The translations under genes were made by a program, and so were the position numbers. This document shows, piece by piece, positions 26,174-35,378 of a stretch of 64,000 bases of DNA. Below the pieces are notes generated by a model. The model saw only the letters and a program-made list of their open reading frames with translations. It was not told where the DNA came from and made no database searches. Numbering within the stretch: the stretch's first letter is position 1; the number at the start of each line of letters is the position of its first letter. Source of the stretch: Roseiarcus sp963807735 (lineage in GTDB: Bacteria > Pseudomonadota > Alphaproteobacteria > Rhizobiales > Beijerinckiaceae); assembly GCA_963807735.1 (NCBI GenBank), contig CAWEDI010000019.1, positions 440,530-504,529 of the forward strand. Reading direction: 5' to 3'.

Positions 26174-26974
26174 CTAGCTGCTCAGCGTCATGCCGCCGTC
26201 GACGACGAGCATCTGCCCTGTGATGAAGCGCGCTTCGTCGCTGGCAAGGAACACGGCCGCGCGGGCCACGTCGAAGGCGTCGCCCATCCACCCCATGGGA
26301 ATGCGCGCGACGCGCTGCTTCCAGAGTTCGTCGATCTTTTCGGGCGTGGCGCCAAAATTCTTCTGAGCCGAGATTTTCGCCATTGGCGTGTCCATCAGGC
26401 CCGGCAGCACCGCATTGACCCGAATCTGCCGACTCGCGTATTCCGCCGCCGTGACGCGCGTCATCTGGTTCATCGCGGCCTTGGTTGTGTAATAGGCGAC
26501 GTAGTTCTTGCCGAGATAGCGGATCGAGGAGATCGAAGAGACGTTGACGATGGAACCCCCGCCGGCGGCGAGCATGTGCGGAATCGCGTGTTTCATCGAC
26601 AGGAACGCGCTCTTCAGGTTTACGTCGAACATTTTGTCCCAGTGCTCTTCGGACAGTTCCACCACGCCGCCGGTAATGACGATGCCGACATTGTTGAGGA
26701 GAAGCTCAAGCCCGCCATAGGAGGAGACGGCGAGATCGACGGCGGCCTTCACGTCTGCCGAGTTCGCCGCGTCGCCCGCGACGGCGACGGCCTCGCCGCC
26801 CTCGCCGCGAATGAGCGCGGCGGTTTCTTCCGCCAGTTCTTCGCTGAGATCGAAGCATACGACCCGCGCGCCCTCGCGCGCATATTGCACGGCGCAGGCC
26901 TTGCCGTTGCCCCAACCCCCGCCGACCGTGCCGGCGCCGATCACGAGCGCCGTCCGTCCCTTCAAACGTTGCAT
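26174..26974 (-). CDS. SDR-family oxidoreductase with an unusual cofactor loop
   Basis: The 266 aa protein reads ALVIGAGTVGGGWGNGKACA where the usual T-G-x3-G-x-G loop is expected: the glycines are kept but four residues are inserted. NNVGIVITGG replaces NNAG, and the active site is YVAYYTTKAAMNQMTRV. A D at the end of strand 2 (VCFDLS) suggests NAD. The C-terminus ITGQMLVVDGGMTLSS ends at a TAG within the IS1380 target duplication. It is divergent from the lyase operon at 27199. Its role is presumably another hydroxyl oxidation or carbonyl reduction in the island pathway. Confidence 0.87.
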   Translation of the reverse strand: MQRLKGRTALVIGAGTVGGGWGNGKACAVQYAREGARVVCFDLSEELAEETAALIRGEGGEAVAVAGDAANSADVKAAVDLAVSSYGGLELLLNNVGIVITGGVVELSEEHWDKMFDVNLKSAFLSMKHAIPHMLAAGGGSIVNVSSISSIRYLGKNYVAYYTTKAAMNQMTRVTAAEYASRQIRVNAVLPGLMDTPMAKISAQKNFGATPEKIDELWKQRVARIPMGWMGDAFDVARAAVFLASDEARFITGQMLVVDGGMTLSS

Positions 26975-27198
26975 GGGTCCGTCCTTGACATCGCTGGTGG
27001 TCTCGACTTCGGCGCCATCACTGTCAATCGCGCAGCCTCAAGCCTGAACCTTTCGCCCCTCTAGGCGCCCGGTCGGCGCGACGCCCCGACGCCAGCCTAT
27101 GAGGTCGCCAGCCTATGCCTTTCGCCGCCGGTCGAACCGTTGTGAGCGCCCGCAGCGCCTTTATACAGGAGCCGGCGAAACCCGGGAGAGGCCGCGCC

Positions 27199-28095
27199 AT
27201 GAAACCGACGCGCTCGATGTTGTTTGTTCCAGGCCATAAGCCCGGCTGGGCGGCGAAGGCGGTGGCGAGCGGGACCGACGCGATCATCCTGGATCTTGAG
27301 GATTCCGTGCCCGCCGCCGTGAAGGCGGAGACACGGCATAAGGTGGCGGAGACCATCCGCGACCTCGCCAGGAACCATCCGCACGTCGGCGTCTATGTCC
27401 GGCTGAACGCCCTGGAAACGGGCATGACGGGCGACGATCTGGAAGCCGTCGCCGTTCCCGGCTGCGACGGCTTTCTGCCGCCCAAGACTTATGGCGCCCG
27501 CGACATCGTCCAACTCGAGGCGCTGGTCGACCATTTCGAGCGCAAGAACGGCGTGGCGCCCGGCAAGCTGGAGTTCGTGCTTTCGCTCGAAACCGCGCAG
27601 GCCTATGCCGAATGCGAGGCTATGATCAAGGCTTCGCCCCGCTGCGCGACGCTGTTCGCCGGCACCGCGCGGGATGCCGACGTCTCGCGCTCGGTCGGCT
27701 TCGAATTCACGCCGCAGGGTCTGGAGACGCTCTATCTGCGCAGCCGCGCCGTGCTGGCGGTCCGCGCCGCCGGCAAGGATTTTCCCATCGTCGGCCTCTG
27801 GCAGGATCTCAAAGACATAGACGGGGCGTGGGCCTTCGCCCGGCAGAACCGTCAGTTCGGCTTCCGCGGCATGGTGGCGATACATCCGAGCCATGTGGCG
27901 ATCGCCAACGAAGTCTTCATGCCGAGCCAGCAGGAGGTCGTGTTCTACCACGGCATGATCGAGGCCTTCGAGGCCGGCGTCGCGAAGGGCGATGCGGCGG
28001 TGGCCTACGAAGGCATGCACATCGACCTCGCGCATGTGAAGACTGCGCAGGCGGTGATCGAACTGCATCGCACGCTGGCGGGGCGCAAGAAATGA
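27199..28095 (+). CDS. CitE-like C-C lyase (HpcH/HpaI family; citramalyl/malyl-CoA lyase-like)
   Basis: The 298 aa product starts MKPTRSMLFVPGHKPGWAAK behind GGAGAG. It has the CitE hallmarks DAIILDLEDSVPAAVKAETR (metal-binding aspartate/glutamate), VYVRLNALETG, and the CoA/metal region FVLSLETAQAYAECEAMI. CitE-like proteins cleave malyl-, beta-methylmalyl- or citramalyl-CoA to acetyl-CoA or pyruvate units. It heads a plus-strand operon and overlaps the acyl-CoA synthetase by ATGA. With the MaoC protein at 52029 and family III transferases it could form an itaconate- or mesaconate-type cleavage route (inference). Confidence 0.85.
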   Translation: MKPTRSMLFVPGHKPGWAAKAVASGTDAIILDLEDSVPAAVKAETRHKVAETIRDLARNHPHVGVYVRLNALETGMTGDDLEAVAVPGCDGFLPPKTYGARDIVQLEALVDHFERKNGVAPGKLEFVLSLETAQAYAECEAMIKASPRCATLFAGTARDADVSRSVGFEFTPQGLETLYLRSRAVLAVRAAGKDFPIVGLWQDLKDIDGAWAFARQNRQFGFRGMVAIHPSHVAIANEVFMPSQQEVVFYHGMIEAFEAGVAKGDAAVAYEGMHIDLAHVKTAQAVIELHRTLAGRKK

Positions 28096-30042
28096 AGGGG
28101 CGAGCGGTCTTCGGCCGGGCCCAAGATGCGGCTTGGCGGCCCTCTGCGCAGGATCTGGCGCGTAGCCGGCTCGCCCGCGCGATGAAGCGCTTGGGGCTTC
28201 GACGATCTGGCGAGCCTGCACCGGGCGTCGGTGGTTCGCCCGGACTGGTTCTGGCCTGCGGCGGCGCGCGATCTCGGCGTGACCTTTTCGACCCCGCCGG
28301 CGGGCGTCGTGGACGAATTGCACGGCCGGCTGTTTCCGCGCTGGTTCCCCGGCGCGCGGCTCAACGTCGTGAGCCATTGCGTCGAGCGGCATGCCGCCGA
28401 TCCCGCGCGCGCGGGCGTCGAGGCGGTGGTCTCAGAAGCGGATTGCGGCGAGCGGCGCAGCCTGACTTTCGCGCAACTCGGCGCCGAGGTGGAGCGCGTC
28501 GCGAGCGGCCTCGCCGCGCTCGGCGTCGTCAAGGGTGACCGCGTCGGCCTGTTTCTCCCGGTAATCCCGGAGGCTGCGGTCGCGCTGCTCGCCTGCGCCA
28601 AAATCGGCGCGGTGGCGGCGCCGGCGTTCTCCGGATATGGCCCCGATCCGCTCGCCGCGCGGCTGAATGCGGCCGAAGCCAAGGTTCTGATCACGGTTGA
28701 CGGCACGTCCCGGCGCGGCAAGCGCGTCGCCATGAAGGAGACTGCGGACGCCGCCGTCGCGGCCTCGCCCAGCGTTCAGGCCGTCATCGTCATCGAGAAC
28801 GACCGCAGCGGCGCCGACATGCAGCCGGGGCGGGACATCGCCTGGGCGAGCCTGGGAACTGGCCTTGCCCGCGTCACGACGCTCGCCTGCGATCCCAACG
28901 ATCCCTTCCTCATCCTCTACACGTCGGGCACGACCGGCGCGCCGAAAGGGATCGTCCATTCGCATCTCGGCTATCTATTAAAGTCGGGACTCGATTTCGG
29001 CTATGCCTTCGACATTCAGGCGGGCGACCGCGTCGGTTGGATCGCCGACATGGGCTGGATGCTCGGGCCGCTGATGATCGTGGGCTGCCTTCAGTTCGGC
29101 GCGGGCATCGTCTTCGTCGAAGGCCTGCCCAACCATCCCGACGCCGGCCGTCTCTGGCGTGTCGTCGAGCGCAACCGAGTAACATTTCTCGGTATCGCCC
29201 CCACAGCGGCGCGCAGTATCCGCGCGGCGATGGGCGACGCCAAGCCGGCCGAGGACCTCTCCTCGCTCCGCGCCTTCGCCTCCACGGGCGAGGCCTGGGA
29301 CGAGCCGACGTGGCGTTGGTTGTTCGAAACCGTCGGCGGGCGGCGCCTGCCGATCCTCAACTATACTGGCGGCACGGAAACCGGCGGCGGCCTGCTTTCC
29401 AATTACACGATTGCGAAATCGAGCCCGCGAACTTCGCCGGTCCGCTGCTCGGGCTCGACATGGACGTGCTCGACGCCGAAGGCCGCCCGACGGACGAGAT
29501 AGGCGAACTCTGCGTCCACAACACCTGGCCCGGCATGACGCATGGCTTCTGGCGCGACCCCGACCGCTACCTGAAGACCTATTTCAGACCAGATCCCCGG
29601 CGTCTGGGTGCATGGGGACCTCGCCTCGATCGACGGGCGCGGCTTCTGGCGCATTCACGGACGGTCCGACGACACGATCAAGGTTTCGGGCCGCCGCGTC
29701 GGGCCGGCGGAGATCGAGAGCGCGCTGGTCACCGTGCCCGCTGTCGCGGAAGCCGCCGTCATTGGCGTGCCCGATCCCGAGCGCGGCTCGCGCATCGTCG
29801 CCTTCATCACGCTGAGAGTGGGGAAGACGCTGGACGAAGCGGCTGCGGCAGATGCCGTCACTCGGCTGGTGGGAAAGGCGATGGTCCCTTCCGAGTTGAT
29901 CGCGGCGACCGGCCTGCCCAAGACCAAGAACGGCAAGATCATGCGCCGCGCGATCCGGGCGCGTTATCTTGGCGAGCCGACGGGCGACCTTTCCGCGCTG
30001 GACGCGGCGACGCCGCTCGACCTGATTCCGGTCCGAAGCTGA
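28092..30042 (+). pseudogene. Acyl-CoA synthetase, AcsA/PrpE-like AMP-forming, three frameshifts
   Basis: ATG 28092 overlaps the lyase stop. Joining frames gives about 649 aa: AAWRPSAQDLARSRLARAMK, shift near 28196, ASLHRASVVRPDWFWPAAAR, the AMP-binding motif LYTSGTTGAPKGIVHSH, LPILNYTGGTETGGG, shift near 29425, FAGPLLGLDMDVLDAEGRP, shift near 29588, VWVHGDLASIDGRGFWRIHG, and the catalytic lysine in KTKNGKIMRRAIRA. Two breaks equal one extra base and one equals a missing base. All motifs survive, so the true protein is probably intact. It would activate a carboxylic acid with ATP and CoA as the entry step of the operon's beta-oxidation. Confidence 0.85.
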
Positions 30043-30065
30043 CCAACCAACTCTGAGCACCGCCG

Positions 30066-31227
30066 ATGCCCCTCGAACAATCAGAACTCGACCTGATCCG
30101 CGCCTCAATCCGCAAGATCGCCGAGACGTTCGACCTCGATTATTGGCGAAAGAAGGACAAGGCAAAGGAATATCCGTGGGATTTCAAGGATGCGCTCGCC
30201 GCGGGCGGCTGGCTTGGCATTCTGATGCCGGAACAATACGGCGGCATGGGGCTTGGGTTTGACCGAGGCGGGGATCGTGCTCGACGAGCTTGGCCAGCGC
30301 TGCGGCTTCAATGCGAATTCGGTGTTCCAGTACTATGTCTTTCCGCCGGGACCGGTGATTCACCACGGTTCGGAAGAGATGAAGACGTCGTTTCTGCCGA
30401 AACTGGTCAGCGGCGAGGAAATGATGTGCTTCGGCGTGAGCGAACCCGACAACGGCGTCGACACTTCCCGGCTGAAGACATTCGCGAAAAGGGACGGCGC
30501 ACGCTATCTGGTGAGCGGCCGCAAGGTTTGGATTTCGAATGCCCTGAATGCCGACTGGATCTTGCTGCTGACCCGCACGAGCCCGCGCAGCGACGAGCGC
30601 CCCTATGACGGCATGACGCTTTTCCTCACACGGTTGAAGGGGAAAAAGGGCGTGGCGATCAACCGGATCGACAAGATCATGCGCAACGCCGTGGACAGCA
30701 ACGAGATCGTGTTCGAGGATTTCGAGGTTTTCGAACATGAGACCGTCGGGCAGGAGGGCAAGGGGTTCCGTTGTCTGCTCGACGGGCTCAACCCGGAACG
30801 CATCGCGGTGGCGTATACCGCCATCGGCCTCGGACGCGGGGCGTTGAATCTCGCTGTTCAATACGCCAAGGACCGCATCGTGTTCGACCGTCCGATCGGC
30901 AAGAACCAGGCGGTCGCGCATCCGCTTTCCGACAGCTGGGTTCGCCTGGAGGCGGCGGAACTGATGACGCAGAAAGCCGCAAGGCTTTTCGACGAGCGCA
31001 AGCCTTGTGGACCGGAAGCCAACGCCGCCAAATATCTCGCGACCGACGCCGGCTTCGAAGCCGCGGACCGGAGCATGCAGTTTCATGGCGGCTTCAGCAT
31101 GGCGACCGAGTACCATGTCTCGCGGTTCTGGATGGAGGCGCGACACTTGAAAATCGCGCCGATCAGCCAGCAAATGGTCCTGAACTACATCTCGGACAAG
31201 GTCCTGGGCCTGCCGAAATCCTACTGA
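30066..31227 (+). pseudogene. Acyl-CoA dehydrogenase, one frameshift
   Basis: About 387 aa when the frame change near 30255 is removed (a run GGGTTT carries one extra base): MPLEQSELDLIRASIRKIAE to MPEQYGGMGLG, then LTEAGIVLDELGQRCGF. FAD/substrate motifs are MCFGVSEPDNGVDT, VWISNALNADWILLLTR and MQFHGGFSMATEYHVSRFW. The C-terminus reads KIAPISQQMVLNYISDKVLG where medium-chain enzymes have the catalytic E-G-T segment, so the catalytic base must be elsewhere, as in some other subfamilies. It introduces the 2,3-double bond and passes electrons to ETF. It lies 23 bp after the synthetase and 11 bp before the thiolase. Confidence 0.87.
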
Positions 31228-31238
31228 GAGAAACGCTG

Positions 31239-32454
31239 ATGCGCGACGCTGTCATATGTGAACCCCTGCGGACCGCTGTCGGAGGCTATGGCGGCGCGCT
31301 CAAGGATATTCCCGCCGGCGAACTCGCCGCGGCGGTCGTGAAGGAGCTTGTCCGCCGCACTGGCGTGAGAAGCGAGGACATCGACGACGTCATCTTTGGG
31401 CAGGTCTATCCCAACAGCGAGGCGCCGGCCATCGGACGCATCGCGGCGCTGGACGCCGGGCTCGACGTCTCCGTGCCGGGCATGCAACTCGACCGCCGCT
31501 GCGGCTCCAGCCTGCAAGCCGTCATCAACGCCTCGATGTGCGTGCAAACCGGCGCCGCCGATCTCATCATTGCTGGCGGCGCCGAGAGCATGAGCCAGGC
31601 GGAATATTACGCGCTGGGGCTGCGCTGGGGCCTGCGCGGCGCCGACGCGGAACTGATGTGCCGCATGGGGCGTGGCCGCGTGACTTCCGGGCGGCAAATT
31701 CTATCCGGTGCCGGGCGGCATGATCGAAACCGCGGAGAACCTGCGGCGCGAGTTTGAGATCACCCGTTCCGAGCAGGACGAGTTCGCCGCTGCTTCGCAC
31801 GCCAAGGCCATCGCGGCGCAGAACTTCCGGCGTCTTCGCGCAGGAGATCGTTCCGGTGCGCGTCAAGGACCGCAAGGGCGAGACCGTATTTGAGCGAGAC
31901 GAGCACCCGCGCGCCGACGCGAATCTGGAAAAGCTTGCGGCGCTGCGGCCGATTCTGGCCAAGTCCGATCCGGCCGCGACTGTGACGGCGGGCAATGCGA
32001 GCGGACAGAACGATGCGGCGGCCGCCTGCATCGTCGCGAGCCGCGAGAAGGCGGAGGCGCTTCGGCTGAAGCCGCTTGGACGGCTCGTCAACTGGGGCGT
32101 GGCGGGCGTGCATCCCGCGCGCATGGGCATCGGCCCCGTGCCCGCCGTGGAGAAGGCGCTGAAGCGCGCGGGCCTCGGGCTGAAGGACATCGATCTGTTC
32201 GAACTGAACGAGGCCTTCGCCGCCCAGGTGCTCGCCTGCGCGAAGTCCTGGGGATTCGCGCGCGGCCGACTACGCGCGGCTGAACGTCAACGGCTCCGGC
32301 ATTTCGCTCGGCCACCCGGTCGGCGCGACCGGCGTGCGCATCCTGACGACGATGCTGCGCGAAATGGACCGTCGCGAGCGCGCGCTATGGACTGGAAACC
32401 ATGTGCATCGGCGGCGGCCAGGGACTGGCCGCGATTTTCGAGCGCTTGGCCTGA
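31239..32454 (+). pseudogene. Thiolase (acetyl-CoA acyltransferase), four frameshifts
   Basis: It starts at ATG 31239 with MRDAVICEPLRTAVGGYGGA. The joined frames keep the active-site cysteine in MQLDRRCGSSLQAVINASM, the block FYPVPGGMIETAENLRREFE, DLFELNEAFAAQVLA, the catalytic histidine in NVNGSGISLGHPVGATGVR and the second cysteine in TMCIGGGQGLAA. Breaks are near 31690, 31830, 32265 and 32385, each equal to one extra base; deleting one base at each gives a smooth sequence of about 403 aa. It would cleave a 3-ketoacyl-CoA with CoA at the end of the beta-oxidation cycle encoded by this operon. Confidence 0.87.
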
Positions 32455-32476
32455 CGCTTCAAAGAGGATCGACAAA

Positions 32477-33276
32477 ATGCTGGAACGATATGCAGGGCTT
32501 CCCTTTCGCTTCGAGATGAACGAACCGGGCGTGCTGGAGATGATCTTCGACGGGCCGAACCTGAATTCCGTCGACGAGAACGTGCACAGCCAGGTCCCCT
32601 ACGTCTGGAACTCTGATCGACGACGATCCGGACGTGAACGTCGTCATCGTGCGGGGCGCGGGGCGGGCGTTCTCGGCCGGCGGCGATTTTGCGCTGATCG
32701 ACAAGCAGATCGCGGATTACGCGACGCTCGTGCGCGTGATGAAGGAGAGCCGCGATCTCTATTACAACATGATTGAATGCTCGAAGCCGATCATCTCGGC
32801 CATTCACGGCCCCGCGGTCGGCGCGGGTCTCGTGGTCGCGCTCATGGCGGACATTTCGATCGCAGCCAAGAACGCGGTGATCGTCGATGGCCACACAAGG
32901 CTCGGCGTCGCGGCGGGCGACCATGCGGCGGCGGTGTGGCCGCTGCTCTGCGGCATGGCGAAGGCGAAATATCTCTTGCTGACCTGTGAGCGGATTTCCG
33001 GCGAGGAGGCGGAGCGCATCGGCCTCGTCTCGCTGACGGTGGACGAGGACAAGCTCCTGGAAACCGCACGAGGCGTGGCGAGCAAGCTCAACAAAGGCGC
33101 GCAGGAATCGATCCAGTGGACGAAGCGCAGCCTCAACCTGTTCTGGAAGCAAGCGCGCTGGTATTTTCGAATCCGGTCTGGCGCTGGAGTTCCTCGGCTT
33201 TGGCGGCCCCGACGTGAGGGAGGGCGTCGCCAGCCATAAGGAGAAGCGCAAGCCAGCGTTCCGCCGCAAGAGCTGA
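32477..33276 (+). pseudogene. Enoyl-CoA hydratase/isomerase family protein, two frameshifts
   Basis: It starts MLERYAGLPFRFEMNEPGVL at 32477. Extra bases near 32612 and 33170 interrupt about 266 aa. The crotonase oxyanion-hole segments are GAGRAFSAGGDFALID and IHGPAVGAGLVVALMADISI. Where typical hydratases carry the two catalytic glutamates this protein reads VDGHTRLGVAAGDHAAAVWP, so it may be an isomerase, hydrolase or variant hydratase. It ends IFESGLALEFLGFGGPDV and KRKPAFRRKS, eight bases before the convergent CoA-transferase gene. It is the last gene of the 27199 operon. Confidence 0.83.
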
Positions 33277-33283
33277 ATCGCTC

Positions 33284-34468
33284 TCAGATGACGCCGGCCG
33301 CCTTCAACGCCACGACTTCGTCGGCCTTGAAGCCATAATCAGCGAGGACCTCGGCGGTGTGTTCGCCGAGCAGCGGCGGGCGGCTCGGCGCGATCGACCC
33401 CTCCGAAAGCCGCGCGGGCGGCGGCGCGACGGGGACGCCACCGCTTGCGCCGGGAAATTCGATGCGCGGCAGGAACAGATCGGCAAGGCCATAGGCGTTG
33501 GCGACGACCTCGGCGGGTCGCAGAACGGGACCGCAGCCGATGCTCGCGGCGCCGAGAATGTCGAGACATTCGGACCTGTCGCGCTGCCCGGACCAGTCCT
33601 GCATGACGCGGCTCAGCTCTTCGCCGTTGCGGCCGCGCAAGATGTCGGTGGCGAAGCGGGGATCGTTCGCGAGATCCTCCCGCCCGACGACCTTGCACCA
33701 GCGTTTGAACACCTTCTGCCCGATCACCTGCATGATGAAGAAGCCGCCGTCGCGGGCGCGGAACACGTCGGAGGGGCCGGACATGGGACTTCGGTTGCCG
33801 GTGGGAACGCGATGGTTGAACCCGGTCGCCTCCTCCATCAAAATCTGATTGGTGAGGTTGAGCGAAGTCGCGACCAGCGAGGCCTGCACATGCGCGCCCT
33901 TGCCGCTGCGCATTTTCTGGATCAGCGCCGCGAGCACGCCATAGGTGAGCGAAAGCGATGTGGCGAAGTCGATCGGCGCGGTCGCCGCGCGATAAGGCTT
34001 GCCGGGCTCGCCAGTCAGCCAGATCGCGCCCGAAAGCGCCTGTCCGACGCCGTCGAAGCCGACCCGCTCCGCCAGCGGCCCCTCCTCGCCGAAGGCCGTC
34101 GCCGTCGCCAGGACGATATCCGGCTTGATCGTCTTCAGTGTCTCGTAGTCGAGCCCGAAATGCTTGAGCGCATTCGGCGAATAGTTCGCCACCACGACAT
34201 CGGCTTCGGCGATGAGCCGGCGCATGACCGCACGGCCCTCCGGCGTGGTCATCTCCAACGTCAGACAACGCTTGCCGCCGTTGCATTGCAGATATTGCGC
34301 GCCCTCCCCGTGCTCCGTGACGGGCATCAGATAGCGGTCGTCTTCACCCTTCGGTCTTTCGACGCGCACGACGTCGGCGCCGAAACTCGCCAGAACATGG
34401 GCGCAGTAGGGTCCGGCAATCCACCGGCCGAAGTCCAAAACCCGGACGCCTCCGAGTATCCCAGCCAT
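33284..34468 (-). CDS. CaiB/BaiF-family CoA-transferase
   Basis: The 394 aa protein starts at ATG 34468 behind AAGGA: MAGILGGVRVLDFGRWIAGP, then VLASFGADVVRVERPKGEDD, CNGGKRCLTLEMTTPEG, TAFGEEGPLAERVGFDGVGQ and VQASLVATSLNLTNQIL. The last segment has alanine where the classical nucleophilic aspartate of this family is aligned by eye, so the mechanism may differ. It probably transfers CoA to a pathway acid. It is the third gene of a minus-strand unit (SDR, thioesterase, transferase) and converges on the beta-oxidation operon. Confidence 0.87.
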   Translation of the reverse strand: MAGILGGVRVLDFGRWIAGPYCAHVLASFGADVVRVERPKGEDDRYLMPVTEHGEGAQYLQCNGGKRCLTLEMTTPEGRAVMRRLIAEADVVVANYSPNALKHFGLDYETLKTIKPDIVLATATAFGEEGPLAERVGFDGVGQALSGAIWLTGEPGKPYRAATAPIDFATSLSLTYGVLAALIQKMRSGKGAHVQASLVATSLNLTNQILMEEATGFNHRVPTGNRSPMSGPSDVFRARDGGFFIMQVIGQKVFKRWCKVVGREDLANDPRFATDILRGRNGEELSRVMQDWSGQRDRSECLDILGAASIGCGPVLRPAEVVANAYGLADLFLPRIEFPGASGGVPVAPPPARLSEGSIAPSRPPLLGEHTAEVLADYGFKADEVVALKAAGVI

Positions 34469-34527
34469 TCGGTCCTTGCCTCCTGTGTCTCGCAGCCGCT
34501 GTTTTCGATGGTTGCTCGGTGTCGCGC

Positions 34528-35367
34528 CTATGCCGAAGCCAAGGCCACACCCACGAATTCGGGGACCGCCACGGCGCGGCGCGTATTCAGATCGACGGCA
34601 AGCAGGCTCTGGCGCACGGCCGCCACTTGCGCGCCGTCCACGGTCGAAATCCGGCATTCGCATTGAAAACTCTTGCCGCTCGCCAAGACGAGTTTGTAGG
34701 CGCCCGTGAGCGGAGTTCCCACAGGCAGGCTCTCGCCGCGTTCGATCCGCATTTCGACGGTCATTCTCGTGATGCCGGTTTCGCGCGTGTACTTCGGCGT
34801 GAAGCCGAGTTGCGCGGCCTGCTGGTGCGAGATCGTAGCGACCCGGCGCATGGTTTCTTCCCAAAGCAGCGCGCCGGTGTGATCGCATTCCGCGGGACGG
34901 ATGGGACCAAGTTGGACATCGGCTCGCTGACTGCCCGATTCAACCTCTCGAAAGATCGAACCGGCGGGCACGCTGTGCGGCAAAGCCGGGGCGAGGTCTC
35001 CCATCGCCGCCTCCGGCAGATCGACGCTTCGGCGCGGCGCCAAGTCGAGCGCCGTCGCGGCCAGACGTCCGTCCGAGCAGACGAGATGAACGAGCGCGCC
35101 GGCATACGGGCCGTCCGCGATCACGGCAGAGCGCACCTCGACGGAATCGTTGGCGCGCAACTCGGCGTGAAAGCGCAAATGACGAACCGACGCGACCGCC
35201 GCCCCCGGGCTGACGCCACCCACCGGCGCCGCCAAAGCCTCGGCGGCGAGTTGTATGGCGCGAACATAGTATCTGAGGTTCCAGTGATCGTTGAAGTCGC
35301 ATTCCCAACGCTCGACGCGGGTGTGCAAGGCAACGCGGCCCAACCGTACAAGGCGCAGCTCCGTCAT
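34528..35367 (-). CDS. Double-hotdog acyl-CoA thioesterase-like protein
   Basis: At 279 aa it has two hotdog folds. The first half contains ERWECDFNDHWNLRYYVRAI, equivalent to the D-x-x-x-H-x-N-x-x-Y block of 4HBT thioesterases. The second contains AECDHTGALLWEETMRRVA with a similar acidic/His pair, and FTPKYTRETGITRMTVEMRI. Such proteins hydrolyse acyl-CoA esters or, in some families, hydrate enoyl-CoA. ATG 35367 is used; a GTG two codons earlier is possible. It starts 11 bp after the SDR stop, in the same minus-strand unit. Confidence 0.72.
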   Translation of the reverse strand: MTELRLVRLGRVALHTRVERWECDFNDHWNLRYYVRAIQLAAEALAAPVGGVSPGAAVASVRHLRFHAELRANDSVEVRSAVIADGPYAGALVHLVCSDGRLAATALDLAPRRSVDLPEAAMGDLAPALPHSVPAGSIFREVESGSQRADVQLGPIRPAECDHTGALLWEETMRRVATISHQQAAQLGFTPKYTRETGITRMTVEMRIERGESLPVGTPLTGAYKLVLASGKSFQCECRISTVDGAQVAAVRQSLLAVDLNTRRAVAVPEFVGVALASA

Positions 35368-35378
35368 GGTCACGCGCG

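Noticed and set aside
27091..27118. Direct repeat CCAGCCTATG (twice, 16 bp apart) as a regulatory box for the 27199 operon.
   Set aside because: Only CCTAT half-sites are present; neither copy has the ATAGG partner or T-N11-A at the right spacing. It may still matter, but I did not count it as a site.
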